This document shows positions 25,514-34,266 of a stretch of 64,000 bases of DNA, piece after piece. Source of the DNA: Amycolatopsis eburnea (GTDB lineage Bacteria > Actinomycetota > Actinomycetes > Mycobacteriales > Pseudonocardiaceae); contig NZ_RSEC01000048.1 in assembly GCF_003937945.1 (NCBI RefSeq), forward strand, positions 124,001-188,000, written 5' to 3'. Position numbers and translations under genes: made by a program. Each line of letters begins with the position of its first letter. Position 1 is the stretch's first letter. The notes beneath the pieces are model-generated. The model made no database searches. It saw only the letters and a program-made list of their open reading frames with translations, and was not told where the DNA came from.

Positions 25514-26673
25514 GCTTGGCCTCCCCAACCCTCGAGTGCTGAGACAGCGTGATCAAACACGCCCCTAGTCAGCCTGTCGTCGTCAAGGATGACGCAGCGA
25601 CCAGGGGTAGTTGGGAGCACTAGGTGCAGGACGCCGTTGCGGACCCGGCGGATGGCCTGGACCCCGGCCCATACCTGGTTCCGCAGGTCGGGCGGCATGG
25701 TCACCGGCAGCTGGTGGACGGCCAGCAGGCGCAGGATCCGGTCCCGCTCGGCCTGAGTGGCATGGCCGGTGAGCGTCGCGACTGCGGCGGCGACCGCAAT
25801 GCCGATCGCGACGGCCTCGCCGTGGGGCAGGGTATAGCCGGTGGCGGCTTCGAGCGGATGCCCGATGCAGTGACCCAGGTTCAGCAAGCGACGCAGATCG
25901 CCGAGCTCGAACGGGTCCGGTGCGAGCAGGGCCAGCTTGGCCGCGACCGCGAACCGGACGATCCGGGTGAGACGGCCGAGGTCGCCACTGATCACAGGTC
26001 CGCGTTCGAGCAGGGCGGCGAGTTCGGCGTCGGCGACGAGTGCGACCTTGATGGCCTCGGCGAGGCCGTTGCGGAGCTGCCGGGCCGGCAGCGTAGTCGT
26101 CAGCTCGGGATCGATGACCACCAGCGCGGGATGGTGGAAGGCGCCGAGGAGGTTCTTGGTGCCGACGGCGTCGACCCCGCCCTTGCCGCCGATTGCGGCG
26201 TCGAGTTGCGCCAGGAACGTGGTCGGAACCAAGATATGGGGCACCCCGCGCATGTAGATGGCCGCGGCGGCGGTCAACAGATCGCAGACCATGCCACCGC
26301 CCAACCCGACTAGTAGGGTCCGGCGAGTGGTGCCGACGTCCTCGAGTTGGCGCCACAGCTGCTGGAGGCCGTCGACGGATTTGCTGGTCTCCCCTGCCGG
26401 GATTTCGACGGTCGTGACCGGCACATCGAGGGCGGCCAGCGCGGCGCGAGCAACCCGCCGGTGGACGTCGGGGATACCGCTGTCGGCGACGAGAACGACT
26501 CTTGGCGCGCCGAGGGGTCCGAGGACCGGGCGAAGCAGCTCGCCGAGCTGGGGCAGCAGGCCGGGCGCGAGGCGGATGGCATACGAGTCGACGCGCCGGG
26601 CCTGCACGTGCCATCCGTCAGCCGTGTCGGCGATTTCCAGCGCGGATTCAGTGCGGCGGGTGACCATGGTCAT
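25510..26673 (-). CDS. sugar phosphate cyclase (DHQS/EEVS superfamily)
   Basis: 387 residues. ATG 26673 overlaps the transketolase stop. The NAD-binding glycine motif is GLGGGMVCDLLT (124-134). Zinc ligands are Glu206 (NGLAEAIKVALV), His268 (LLNLGHCIGHPLE) and His284 (LPHGEAVA). Other expected catalytic residues are Asp158, Lys164, Lys173, Asn174 and Lys209. The middle resembles 3-dehydroquinate synthase, whereas the N-terminus (GWHVQARRVDSYAIRL) and NGLAEAIKVALVADAELAALL look like 2-epi-5-epi-valiolone synthases. GGKGGVD replaces the GGKTGIN of DHQS and the AKTGVN of EEVS. The mosaic suggests a sedoheptulose-7-phosphate cyclase of the less common types or a new one. Housekeeping AroB is unlikely given the operon partners and absent shikimate genes. 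Confidence 0.85.
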   Translation of the reverse strand: MTMVTRRTESALEIADTADGWHVQARRVDSYAIRLAPGLLPQLGELLRPVLGPLGAPRVVLVADSGIPDVHRRVARAALAALDVPVTTVEIPAGETSKSVDGLQQLWRQLEDVGTTRRTLLVGLGGGMVCDLLTAAAAIYMRGVPHILVPTTFLAQLDAAIGGKGGVDAVGTKNLLGAFHHPALVVIDPELTTTLPARQLRNGLAEAIKVALVADAELAALLERGPVISGDLGRLTRIVRFAVAAKLALLAPDPFELGDLRRLLNLGHCIGHPLEAATGYTLPHGEAVAIGIAVAAAVATLTGHATQAERDRILRLLAVHQLPVTMPPDLRNQVWAGVQAIRRVRNGVLHLVLPTTPGRCVILDDDRLTRGVFDHAVSALEGWGGQA

Positions 26674-28559
26674 GCGCTGGCTCCCGCGCGGATTCGCTCG
26701 GCCACGGCTTGCGCGGTCAGCCCCACTGCAGCATAGAGCGCTGACTGCGGAAATCCCGCGAGGCCGTAGCCGTCAGCCCCGATGGCCAGGGCGCCATCAG
26801 GCAGCAGGGACCCCAGCACTGACGCCGGCGCGTTGTGGATACTCGCGTGACGAGCAGTGGACGGGAAGAGCTCGGCCCGGCGGGCAGTGGTAAGACGAGC
26901 TGCGCGGGTGGGGCTGATGATCTCCAGTACACGGACGCGGGTGCCGTCGGCTGTGTGCAGCAGTTCGGCGGCGTCGAGCGCGGCCTCGCGAAGGGCACCG
27001 GCGGTCGCGATCACGACGTCGGGCTCGGCGGCTGGCCGTAGCTGCCAGACACCGTCACCGGTGGAACGAGCGGCGAGGTCGGCGACGGTGTCACGAACGG
27101 GGACGGCTTCGTGCGGCAACCTCAAGTAACAGGGGCGGCCTGACGAGAGGGCTTCGAGAGCGAGAACGGTCGCTGTGTTGATGTCGCCGGCTTCGAGAAT
27201 ATCCAGCCCTGGCACTGCGGTGAGCGCGGTGAGGCAGCCGTCGGACTGAACCATCGGACCGAGCGGGTCGCCGAGGCCACCCGAGGTGCCGATCAGCAGC
27301 ACCGGCAGCTGCGGGAAGGCGATGGATTGGCGGATCTGGTCGAGCATCCGCCAGTAGAAGCCTTCCATCGACACCAGGACCGGCCACAGGCCGGCGGCGG
27401 CGGCGCCGGCGGCGAGCGACGCGGCATCCTGCTCGGCGATGGCGCATTGCAGTACGTCGGACTCGGGGATGTCCCAGTGCCACGAGCCGGTGGCGGTCAT
27501 GCGGTCGAGGAGGCCGCAGTTGCGGATGGCGTCCGGTGCCATCCAAAGCATCGGTAGGCACGCGAGCGCGGCGGCTAGATCGGCGGCCAGTGTCTTCTTG
27601 GCCACCGGGGCCGCGCCGACCGGATGGCCCGACGGCGACTGCGGCAGTTGCAGGCGAGGTTCGGGCGGTGCGGTCCCGGCCGGGACGGCTTCGGCGCCGC
27701 GGCGGGACGCGGCTGCCGGGTAGCGGATGTCGACAGCGGCCACGGCCGCGTCGATGAGGGCGACGGTGTCCCAGTTGGGGATGTGCTCGGCGGCGGCTTC
27801 GGCGCTGAGGCTGTTGGAACCTTCAGCCGGGGCGAGCAAACCCTTTCCTTTGACGGTGCGGAGGATCAGCGCTGTCGGACCCGTGGCGTGGCGGATGTCG
27901 TGCAGGGCGGATGTGATCGCTTTGATGTCGTGACCGTCGACCTCGCGCGTGCTCCACCCGAACCCGCGCCAGCGAGCGGCCCAGTCGTCGCATGGCAGTT
28001 CGATGACGCTGCCAGAGCCGTTGGCGTCGAGCACGGCCACGAGGTTGCGCAGCCCCAGCCGGGGCGCGGTCATCGCGGCTTCCCAGACCTGGCCCTCGGT
28101 GCATTCGCCATCGCCGAGCACGACGAACGTCCTTCGATTGGTCTGCAGGCGCCGGTCGGCCAGCGCGGTGCCAGCACCGAAGGAGAGGCCTTGGCCGAGC
28201 GCCCCGGTGCTCATCGGGATCTGCGGGGCGGCCCCGCGGCGCGGCATCCGCGGCAAGCTGTGTCCGAGCTGACCGAACCCGGCCAGGTCTTGCCAGGTCG
28301 TTCCGGGCCAGGCTCCGAGGGCCCAAAGCGCGAAGTACCAGGGGGCGGCCGCGTGGCCTTTAGAGTAGATCAACCGGTCTCCGCGGTCGTTGGGATTGGC
28401 CAGCGTGGTGGCCCCGGAGAAGTACAGCGCGGTGATCGCCTCGACCATCGAGGAGGCGCCACCGGGATGCTTGTTGGCGCGCAGGACCCAGGACCGCATT
28501 CCGTCGGCGATCGCGGTGAGCTCGGCGGTGCCGGAAGTGGTTGTAACAGGGGTGCCCAT
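26670..28559 (-). CDS. transketolase-like enzyme, both domains in one chain
   Basis: 629 residues from ATG 28559, which follows AAAGGAT. The N-terminal domain has SKGHAAAPWYFALWALG, MSTGALGQGLSFGAGTALA and the thiamine-diphosphate motif VVLGDGECTEGQVWEA ending in DANG. The C-terminal pyrimidine domain has CAIAEQDAASLAAGAAAAG with the activating Glu. A proline/alanine-rich linker near residues 300-340 joins the halves, which many actinobacterial biosynthetic transketolases keep as two genes. The enzyme would interconvert C5/C7 and C4/C6 sugar phosphates, for example supplying sedoheptulose 7-phosphate to the adjacent cyclase. It is the first gene of the five-gene overlapping operon. Length is shorter than housekeeping transketolase (~690). 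Confidence 0.85.
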   Translation of the reverse strand: MGTPVTTTSGTAELTAIADGMRSWVLRANKHPGGASSMVEAITALYFSGATTLANPNDRGDRLIYSKGHAAAPWYFALWALGAWPGTTWQDLAGFGQLGHSLPRMPRRGAAPQIPMSTGALGQGLSFGAGTALADRRLQTNRRTFVVLGDGECTEGQVWEAAMTAPRLGLRNLVAVLDANGSGSVIELPCDDWAARWRGFGWSTREVDGHDIKAITSALHDIRHATGPTALILRTVKGKGLLAPAEGSNSLSAEAAAEHIPNWDTVALIDAAVAAVDIRYPAAASRRGAEAVPAGTAPPEPRLQLPQSPSGHPVGAAPVAKKTLAADLAAALACLPMLWMAPDAIRNCGLLDRMTATGSWHWDIPESDVLQCAIAEQDAASLAAGAAAAGLWPVLVSMEGFYWRMLDQIRQSIAFPQLPVLLIGTSGGLGDPLGPMVQSDGCLTALTAVPGLDILEAGDINTATVLALEALSSGRPCYLRLPHEAVPVRDTVADLAARSTGDGVWQLRPAAEPDVVIATAGALREAALDAAELLHTADGTRVRVLEIISPTRAARLTTARRAELFPSTARHASIHNAPASVLGSLLPDGALAIGADGYGLAGFPQSALYAAVGLTAQAVAERIRAGASA

Positions 28560-28659
28560 CACTATCCTTTGTGGTCGGTTACGGGTGGTCGGGTCCGGGG
28601 CTTCGGTGGGTTGGCAGCGGTCGAGTTTGCCGCTGGCAGGAGCCCGGGGAAGTTCCCGG

Positions 28660-29119
28660 GCCGCGCGGAACTCGGCGGGAATCGCGGCGTGGGAAGGATG
28701 TGACACAGCTGGGCCCGGATGACGGGTGGGACGGTGGTACATCCAGGTCCAAGTACGACGTGCGCGACGAGCCGGGGTGCGGCGCCCGGGGCGCCGGCGT
28801 GCGCAGTGACGGGAAGCTCTTGCAGCGCGGTCTCGACGCCATGCAGGTGGATCCGGACGCCGTGGATCTTCATCTGGTCGTCGGCACGGCCGTCGAAGTG
28901 CAGGACGTTGTCGGCGTCGAGGTGGCCCGAATCGCCGGGTGTGGTATACCACCTGCCCCGGACGCAACGGTGAGTGGCGGAACCGGGCAACGTCCGCTGT
29001 TGGTGCGCCACGGCAGCCAGCGGTGCCAGACCGGGTGTGGATGACGATGACGATCTCGCCGACCTGCTCGACACAGCGGCGCGATCGCCGTCAGGGGTCT
29101 CGACGTGCACATCGCGTAC
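28660..29119 (-). pseudogene. remnant of an NRPS-type adenylation domain
   Basis: The minus strand carries the C-terminal part of an acyl/aminoacyl adenylation domain in at least two frames: RDVHVETPDGDRAAV, then QVGEIVIV with GAPTADVARF in another frame, then DSGHLDADNVLHFDGRADDQ, KIHGVRIHLHGVETAL and LVAHVVLGPG. These match the A5-A10 motifs (GEI, ARF, TGD-like, GRADDQVKIRG). Frameshifts and the loss of everything upstream show it is dead. No other NRPS gene is in the window. Confidence 0.7.
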
Positions 29120-29227
29120 GAGACCCTGACTAGCTAGTTGTTGCCGACCGGAGGTCGCAAGGTCCTCGTGACCTGCGGTCCGTCGGATTCGAGCGATGGG
29201 AACGCCACCGACCTCTGATCCCCTCGC

Positions 29228-29265
29228 TGGTGGTGGGCCTGCCCTGGCGTGCAGGCCCACCACCA
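29228..29265. terminator. strong hairpin terminator
   Basis: A perfect 15-bp stem (TGGTGGTGGGCCTGC with its complement) and an eight-base loop sit four bases beyond the longest cutinase-like frame. It ends that gene on the minus strand; it is symmetrical enough to act both ways. Confidence 0.75.
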
Positions 29266-29268
29266 GTC

Positions 29269-30672
29269 TCACCTTCTCCCCGAAATCGGGGCGGCGCCGA
29301 GCGTGCACCAGCAGGGTGGTGTGACTAGTGCCAGCATCGCCAGAAGTCTTTCTGCAGGTAGTCGTCGTAGTGGGAGATGGTGCCGGCTCCGTAATTCTCG
29401 GTGCACGCGTCCTGCACGCTGATGTTCTGATCGCTGCTGCGCCAGGCGCCCGTCGGATCCAGTACACAGCGCCATCCCCACGTGTTCGGATACCGAGCCG
29501 CTGCTTGCCGTCCTGGCCAGTGGCTGCAATAGAGGTTGCGGTCGACCGTCCCGAGTTGGCGCGCTCCGGCGGTCAAAGGGTCCTGGGCCAGGGTCCTGCG
29601 CCTGCGGCGGATTCGGGTCGATCTCCGCGGCCGGTGGGGCCACTGGCACTGTCGGCGGCGTACTCGGTGCTGAGCTGCCAGACGTCGTCGTCCGGGGTGC
29701 GGGAACCGGTGCAGACGCGGGTGCCACGACAGACGACGCGATCGCCGGTGGCAGCGGGGCGGGCGGTGTCGTCCAACCTGGCGCGCCGGTGATCCAGCCC
29801 GCCAGCCACGCGCCTGCGGCCTCGGTCCTCCCGGCTTCCCGGTAAATGAAATGCGGTCCGAGGAACGTCCGCAGACATTCCAGTCCCGCCGTGACAGTGT
29901 CGTTGATCTTGAACACGTTCCTGCCGACACATCCCAGCACGCGCGACGAGTCAAAGGCGCACACCGAGTCCATGGCCTGGCACCAGGAATGCACCCGGCC
30001 AGCTAGCGCCACAGTGAAGGGAGGTCGAGCCTCGGCTTTGATCGGGAACGGAGCCAGGGCCGCCGTGGCAGAGGCACGGATGTCGGCGTGGGTAACCCCG
30101 GCCACGGCGTCCCCGGTCGTGTCCGCGGGGTTGCACCGCGGTTCGCCCAGCAGGGCGACACCATCGACCTTGTCCAAGATCGCCGCGTCGGTAATATTCG
30201 ATCGATCCAGCCCGTCCACGACATCGGCTGCGACATCGGCGCCTTGTGAGTAGTCCGCGTTGGCAAAGCGGTAACCAAGGCATTTGTGGTTCCACAGATA
30301 CAGGGCATTGACAAGTTGCTCGCGCCCCTGAATCAAACCGTCACGATACATGGATGCCGTGGCCGGATTCACCACCGAGGCCGCCATATGGTCGACCGGA
30401 ACCGCCACCAACCGGCCTGCAGCCAGATGGCTCGATGTCCGGTGGTAGACGCTGTCCACGATCGAACCGAGGCTGGCTTCCTGATCAACGATCTTACCGG
30501 AGCCACGTACGCCGAGTACCAACTCTTGCACCTGGCACGAGTCACGCACACTCGCCAGATCCCTCACCACCGACGGGTGTCGAGGCACGGGCGAACCCCG
30601 CCACGACACGCCCACGGCAATTCCGGCGCCGAGCAGCACGACCGCAAGCGAGGAGATAACCACGAGACGCAC
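29269..30672 (-). CDS. cutinase-like secreted alpha/beta hydrolase with C-terminal frameshift
   Basis: Starts at GTG 30672 with an N-terminal hydrophobic segment (LVVISSLAVVLLGAGIAVGV) for export. The hydrolase core resembles actinobacterial cutinase/CULP proteins: ELVLGVRGSGK, the nucleophile in NADYSQGADVAADVV (usual GYSQGA, so Asp replaces Gly) and GVALLGEPRCNPAD. Later VHSWCQAMDSVC carries Cys residues. The Pro/Ala/Thr-rich linker then runs out of frame near 29590; the conserved-looking cysteine-rich C-terminal module (LGTVDRNLYCSHW, NTWGWRCVLD, HYDDYLQKDFWRCWH) lies in another frame that ends with TAG at 29325. A single indel, real or an assembly error, explains this. In the written frame the last ~100 residues are nonsense. 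Confidence 0.65.
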   Translation of the reverse strand: MRLVVISSLAVVLLGAGIAVGVSWRGSPVPRHPSVVRDLASVRDSCQVQELVLGVRGSGKIVDQEASLGSIVDSVYHRTSSHLAAGRLVAVPVDHMAASVVNPATASMYRDGLIQGREQLVNALYLWNHKCLGYRFANADYSQGADVAADVVDGLDRSNITDAAILDKVDGVALLGEPRCNPADTTGDAVAGVTHADIRASATAALAPFPIKAEARPPFTVALAGRVHSWCQAMDSVCAFDSSRVLGCVGRNVFKINDTVTAGLECLRTFLGPHFIYREAGRTEAAGAWLAGWITGAPGWTTPPAPLPPAIASSVVAPASAPVPAPRTTTSGSSAPSTPPTVPVAPPAAEIDPNPPQAQDPGPGPFDRRSAPTRDGRPQPLLQPLARTASSGSVSEHVGMALCTGSDGRLAQQRSEHQRAGRVHRELRSRHHLPLRRLPAERLLAMLALVTPPCWCTLGAAPISGRR

Positions 30673-30932
30673 GAGGACCTCCAGCGCGGTATGTGGCCGA
30701 CATGCCCTCCAAGGTCGGACGCTGCACAGCCTGCGTTACAGCACCACACCCGACCACACCCTCGCAAGCCCGTAATATGCCAATATGGCCCGCATTGGTC
30801 CGGTCTGCTGGCTCCGTCGCAGGATTGTGTCCTCTCGCGCAGGCGCTAGGGCCGCGGGTCCAGCCGACCTGATCGTTTGATCATCGCCGCGCCTGAAGCT
30901 CCCCGCTTGGACTCGAAACAAGAACCCTGGGG

Positions 30933-31095
30933 CTAACGGGCCGTCTTGCGCCCGATGTCTCCGAACTCGGCGTAGGGGAAGAAGCTATCGAGGCCGAGTC
31001 CGCGAGTGAAGCGGATGCAGAGCCGTTCAACGACGGCGGATGCGCGCTCGAGCATCTCCTCGGTCCTGGCTTCGGTCACGCTGGTGTAGGCGGGG
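30933..31095 (-). pseudogene. 3' fragment of an unknown gene cut by the IS110 element
   Basis: A minus-strand frame ending with TAG at 30933 reads ERASAVVERLCIRFTRGLDS and FFPYAEFGDIGRKTAR, which has protein-like composition. Upstream it stops making sense around 31095, where the IS110 leader begins. No family is recognised. The stretch 30673-30932 shows nothing. Confidence 0.4.
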
Positions 31096-31502
31096 TGTCC
31101 CTAATGACTACCGAACGAGTTGATGGGGTGCCTTTGGCTGGCCGCCCGATCCGGACGCTGGGGTTCCTGGGCTCGTTCGGACGGGTGGGGCCGGATGTGC
31201 TTGGTGGACGTCTCGGGTGTCCCTGGGCTTGTGAGCCCTCCTGATAGAGCGGCGCGACCGGCGTGTCCGCGTCCCACCCGTTCACCTGATCGGGCAGTTT
31301 GTTCGTCGTCCGAGCCCGTTCGCGCGGAGGACATCTCAGTGACCGGGAACCGCCGGAGTTCTCCGTCGAGACCGGTGCCCGCGCGGATCGCTGGGATCGC
31401 GAACGGCTCAATCGGAGGTCAGGCCTCAGAGCCTCGTCATTAGGGCGCCGCGCGTTCTCGTCAGGGTCTCTGACCAGCACAACAGCTAGCCGAGGGGAAA
31501 GC
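31096..31502 (+). ncRNA. non-coding leader of IS110 element, candidate bridge RNA locus
   Basis: About 400 bases precede the IS110 transposase without a coding frame. In the IS110 group the 5' end is known to encode the structured bridge RNA that pairs with donor and target DNA. The position and length fit, but no pairing was worked out here, so the RNA itself is an inference. Confidence 0.3.
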
Positions 31503-32753
31503 TTGAGAGTGAAGGTGTTCTGCGGGATCGACTGGGCCGAGGACCACCACGACGTCGCCCTGGTCGACGCCGATGGTGCCCTGGTTGCCAAGCGCCGCAT
31601 CGACGACTCGGCCGATGGCTTCGCCGAGCTGCTGGCCATGCTCGCCGACGCCGGCGACACAGCGACCGATCCGATCCCGGTGGCCATCGAGACCCCACGC
31701 GGCCTGCTGGTCGCCGGCCTGCGACAGACCGGGCGACGGGTCTACTCGATCAACCCGATGGCAGTGGCGCGCTATCGCGAGCGACACAGCGTCTCGCGGA
31801 AGAAGTCCGACCACGTCGATGCGATGACCTTGGCCAACATCCTGCGCACCGACGCCCACGCCCACCGGCCACTACCTGCCGACAGCGAACAGGTCCAAGC
31901 CATCGCGGTGCTGTCCCGCGCAACCCAGGACGCCATCTGGCGGCGATCCCGCGCCACCCAAGAACTCCGCGCCGTGCTGCGCGAGTATTACCCCGGCTTC
32001 CTCGCTGCGTTCGCGAAGGGCAGTGCCACCAACCTGGCGAGTGCCGAAGCGCGCGCGGTCCTGGCACTGGCGCCGACACCCGCCGCCGCCGCGAAGATCA
32101 CCAAGACGCGCATCGCCGCGGCTCTGCGTCGAGCCGGCCGCCAGCGCAGCATCGACGCCCTGGCCGCGCAGCTCCTCATAGAGCTGCGCAAGCCGCAGCT
32201 GCGGCAGCCGCAAGTGGTCGAGGAGGCGTTCGGCCGCCAGGCCCTGGCACTACTGGCCACCCTCAACGCGGAGTGCGCCAGCGCGGACCAGCTCACCGAG
32301 TCCACCACCGCGGCGTTCCAGCAGCACCCGGACTACGCGATCATCACCAGCTTCCCGGGCCTGGCCGATCTGTCCGGCGCACGAGTCCTCGGCGAGATCG
32401 GCGACGATCGCGCACGCTTCACCGACGCCCGATCCCTCAAGGCCTACGCCGGCTCGGCACCCGTGACCCGGGCCTCGGGCCGCAGCATCTCCATCACCCG
32501 CCGGACCGTGAAGAACGACCGTCTCAACGCCACCGGCTTCGTCTGGGCCTTCGCCAGCATCGGCCGAGCCGGCGCACCACGCGACCACTATCACCGCCGC
32601 CGAGCCCGCGGCGACCGTCACGCCGCCGCCCTGCGGCACCTGTTCAACCGCTTCCTCGGACAGCTCCACCACTGCCTGCAGACTGGCCAAACCTACGACC
32701 CAGCCAAGGCCTTCGACCCGGCTCCCCGCACACCAACCGCGACCGCGGCTTGA
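31503..32753 (+). CDS. IS110-family transposase (DEDD recombinase)
   Basis: About 416 residues; TTG 31503 has AGGGGA six bases upstream, and GTG 31509 is the alternative. The N-terminal DEDD/RuvC-like domain has VFCGIDWAEDHHDVALVDAD (first Asp) and VAIETPRGLLVAGL (Glu), then KKSDHVDAMTLANIL (paired Asp residues). The C-terminal transposase_20 domain has ITSFPGLADLSGARVLGEIG and LKAYAGSAPVTRASGRS with the catalytic Ser region. The frame is intact, so the element may be active. It moves by an RNA-guided route and leaves no terminal repeats or target duplication. It interrupted the small gene fragment to its left. Confidence 0.9.
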   Translation: MRVKVFCGIDWAEDHHDVALVDADGALVAKRRIDDSADGFAELLAMLADAGDTATDPIPVAIETPRGLLVAGLRQTGRRVYSINPMAVARYRERHSVSRKKSDHVDAMTLANILRTDAHAHRPLPADSEQVQAIAVLSRATQDAIWRRSRATQELRAVLREYYPGFLAAFAKGSATNLASAEARAVLALAPTPAAAAKITKTRIAAALRRAGRQRSIDALAAQLLIELRKPQLRQPQVVEEAFGRQALALLATLNAECASADQLTESTTAAFQQHPDYAIITSFPGLADLSGARVLGEIGDDRARFTDARSLKAYAGSAPVTRASGRSISITRRTVKNDRLNATGFVWAFASIGRAGAPRDHYHRRRARGDRHAAALRHLFNRFLGQLHHCLQTGQTYDPAKAFDPAPRTPTATAA

Positions 32754-32813
32754 CAGTTAGCAGGATCGGAGGTCTATCAGCGGTCGGTCGATGCCACCAG
32801 GCCCGGTGCCCCC

Positions 32814-32906
32814 CCCCGTTACCTTTTTCGTAGTTCCTGATCAAGGAGCTGTGGTCGCCAGGCCTGGCATGACTAACGCCCCCAGTCGAACCCATGATCC
32901 GGGGGG
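32814..32906. repeat. left arm of a ~93-bp inverted repeat around the second IS110-type element
   Basis: This arm and 34267-34359 are inverted copies with roughly eight mismatches; both include CTGATCAAGGAGCTGTGGTC and CCCCCAGTCGAACCCATGAT. IS110-group elements usually have none or only ~12-bp subterminal repeats (IS1111), so such long arms are unusual. Confidence 0.85.
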
Positions 32907-33044
32907 TGGTGTCACCGGGCCTGGTGGCATCGAGGGACCGCTGAATAGGGACACGGCCACCTTGGGGTAGGTCTCGTCGTAACGTGGGTGCCGGCCATCG
33001 ATGCTCGATCGGTGACCACGTCCGGCGAACGAACGGCATGGTGG

Positions 33045-34250
33045 ATGAGCAGCAGTTTCGGGGTGTTCCTCGGCCTGGATGTCGGCAAGGAAGCCCATCA
33101 CGCTGTCGGCTTGGATCCGGACGGCCAGCGGCTGCATGACGGGCCGCTGCCCAACACTGAACCCAAGCTGAAAGCCCTGTTCGACAAGCTCGCAGAGCAT
33201 GGGCCGCTGCTGGTCGTGGTCGATCAGCCGGCCACGATCGGGGCGTTGCCGGTCGCGGTCGCTCGCGCCGCTGGTCATCAGGTCGCTTACCTGCCCGGGC
33301 TGGCGATGCGTCGCATCGCCGACCTCTACCCCGGCCGGGCGAAGACCGATGCCCGGGACGCGTTCGTCATCGCCGACGCCGCCCGCTCGCTGCCGCACAC
33401 GCTGCGGCCGGTCGACGTGGGCGACGAGGCATTGGCCGAACTGGACGTGCTGGTCGGGTTCGACGACGACCTGGCCGGCGAAGCCACCCGCATCAGCAAC
33501 CGGATCCGCGGGCTGCTCACCGGCATCCACCCCGCCCTCGAACACGCCATCGGTCCGCGGATCAGCCACCCGGCGGTGCTGGAAATCCTCTCGCGCTGCG
33601 GCGGCCCGGCTGGCATCGCCAAGGCCGGGCGCCGCAAGCTCACCGCCATCGCCAAGGTCCACGCACCTCGCGTCGGCGACAAGCTGGTCGAGACGATCAT
33701 GACCGCGCTGGGCGAGCAGACCGTGACCGTCCCGGGCACCGCGGCCGCCGACACCGTCCTGCCCAGGCTCGCCGACAGTCTGAAAACCGTTCTCCAGCAA
33801 CGCAAGCAAGTCGCCGAGCAGGTTGAGGGGATACTCGATGCGCACCCTCTTGCCGGGGTCCTGACCTCGATGCCCGGCATCGGCGTCAGGACCGCCGCCC
33901 GCATCCTGCTCGAGGTCGGCGACGCCTCCCACTTCGCCAGCTCCGGGCACCTGGCCGCCTACGCCGGCATCGCCCCGGTCACCCGCGCCTCCGGCACCAG
34001 CATCAAGGGCGAGCACCCGGCCCGGACCGGCAACCGCAAACTCAAACGCGCGTTCTTCCTGGCCGCGTTCGCAGCCTTGTCCGACCCCACCAGCAGATCC
34101 TACTACGACAAGAAGAGGGCCGAGGGGAAGAAACACAACGCCGCGCTGATCTGCCTGGCCCGACGCCGCTGCGACGTCCTCTACGCCATGCTCCGCAACG
34201 GCACCCACTACCGCCACCCCGAACCCGCGACCGTCCCCACCGCGGCTTGA
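33045..34250 (+). CDS. IS110/IS1111-type transposase
   Basis: 401 residues from ATG 33045. The DEDD domain is complete: VFLGLDVGKEAHHAVGLDPD, LVVVDQPATIGALPVAVA in the position of the second acidic motif, and GRAKTDARDAFVIADAAR with paired Asp residues. The C-terminal domain has LTSMPGIGVRTAARILLEVG and HLAAYAGIAPVTRASGTSIK. It belongs to a different subgroup from the element to its left and shares LAELDVLVGFDDDLAGEATR with the remnant at 41.9 kb. The element is bracketed by ~93-bp inverted repeats. The reading frame is intact. Confidence 0.9.
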   Translation: MSSSFGVFLGLDVGKEAHHAVGLDPDGQRLHDGPLPNTEPKLKALFDKLAEHGPLLVVVDQPATIGALPVAVARAAGHQVAYLPGLAMRRIADLYPGRAKTDARDAFVIADAARSLPHTLRPVDVGDEALAELDVLVGFDDDLAGEATRISNRIRGLLTGIHPALEHAIGPRISHPAVLEILSRCGGPAGIAKAGRRKLTAIAKVHAPRVGDKLVETIMTALGEQTVTVPGTAAADTVLPRLADSLKTVLQQRKQVAEQVEGILDAHPLAGVLTSMPGIGVRTAARILLEVGDASHFASSGHLAAYAGIAPVTRASGTSIKGEHPARTGNRKLKRAFFLAAFAALSDPTSRSYYDKKRAEGKKHNAALICLARRRCDVLYAMLRNGTHYRHPEPATVPTAA

Positions 34251-34266
34251 CAAATCCATAGGGACA

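Noticed and set aside
25510..26673. Housekeeping 3-dehydroquinate synthase (aroB)
   Set aside because: No shikimate genes are nearby, the gene is coupled to transketolase, kinase, phosphatase and mutase genes, and substrate-loop motifs differ from AroB.
26670..28967. Transketolase frame extended to 28967
   Set aside because: The extra ~135 residues are the out-of-frame NRPS remnant. ATG 28559 has a ribosome binding site and starts where family similarity begins.
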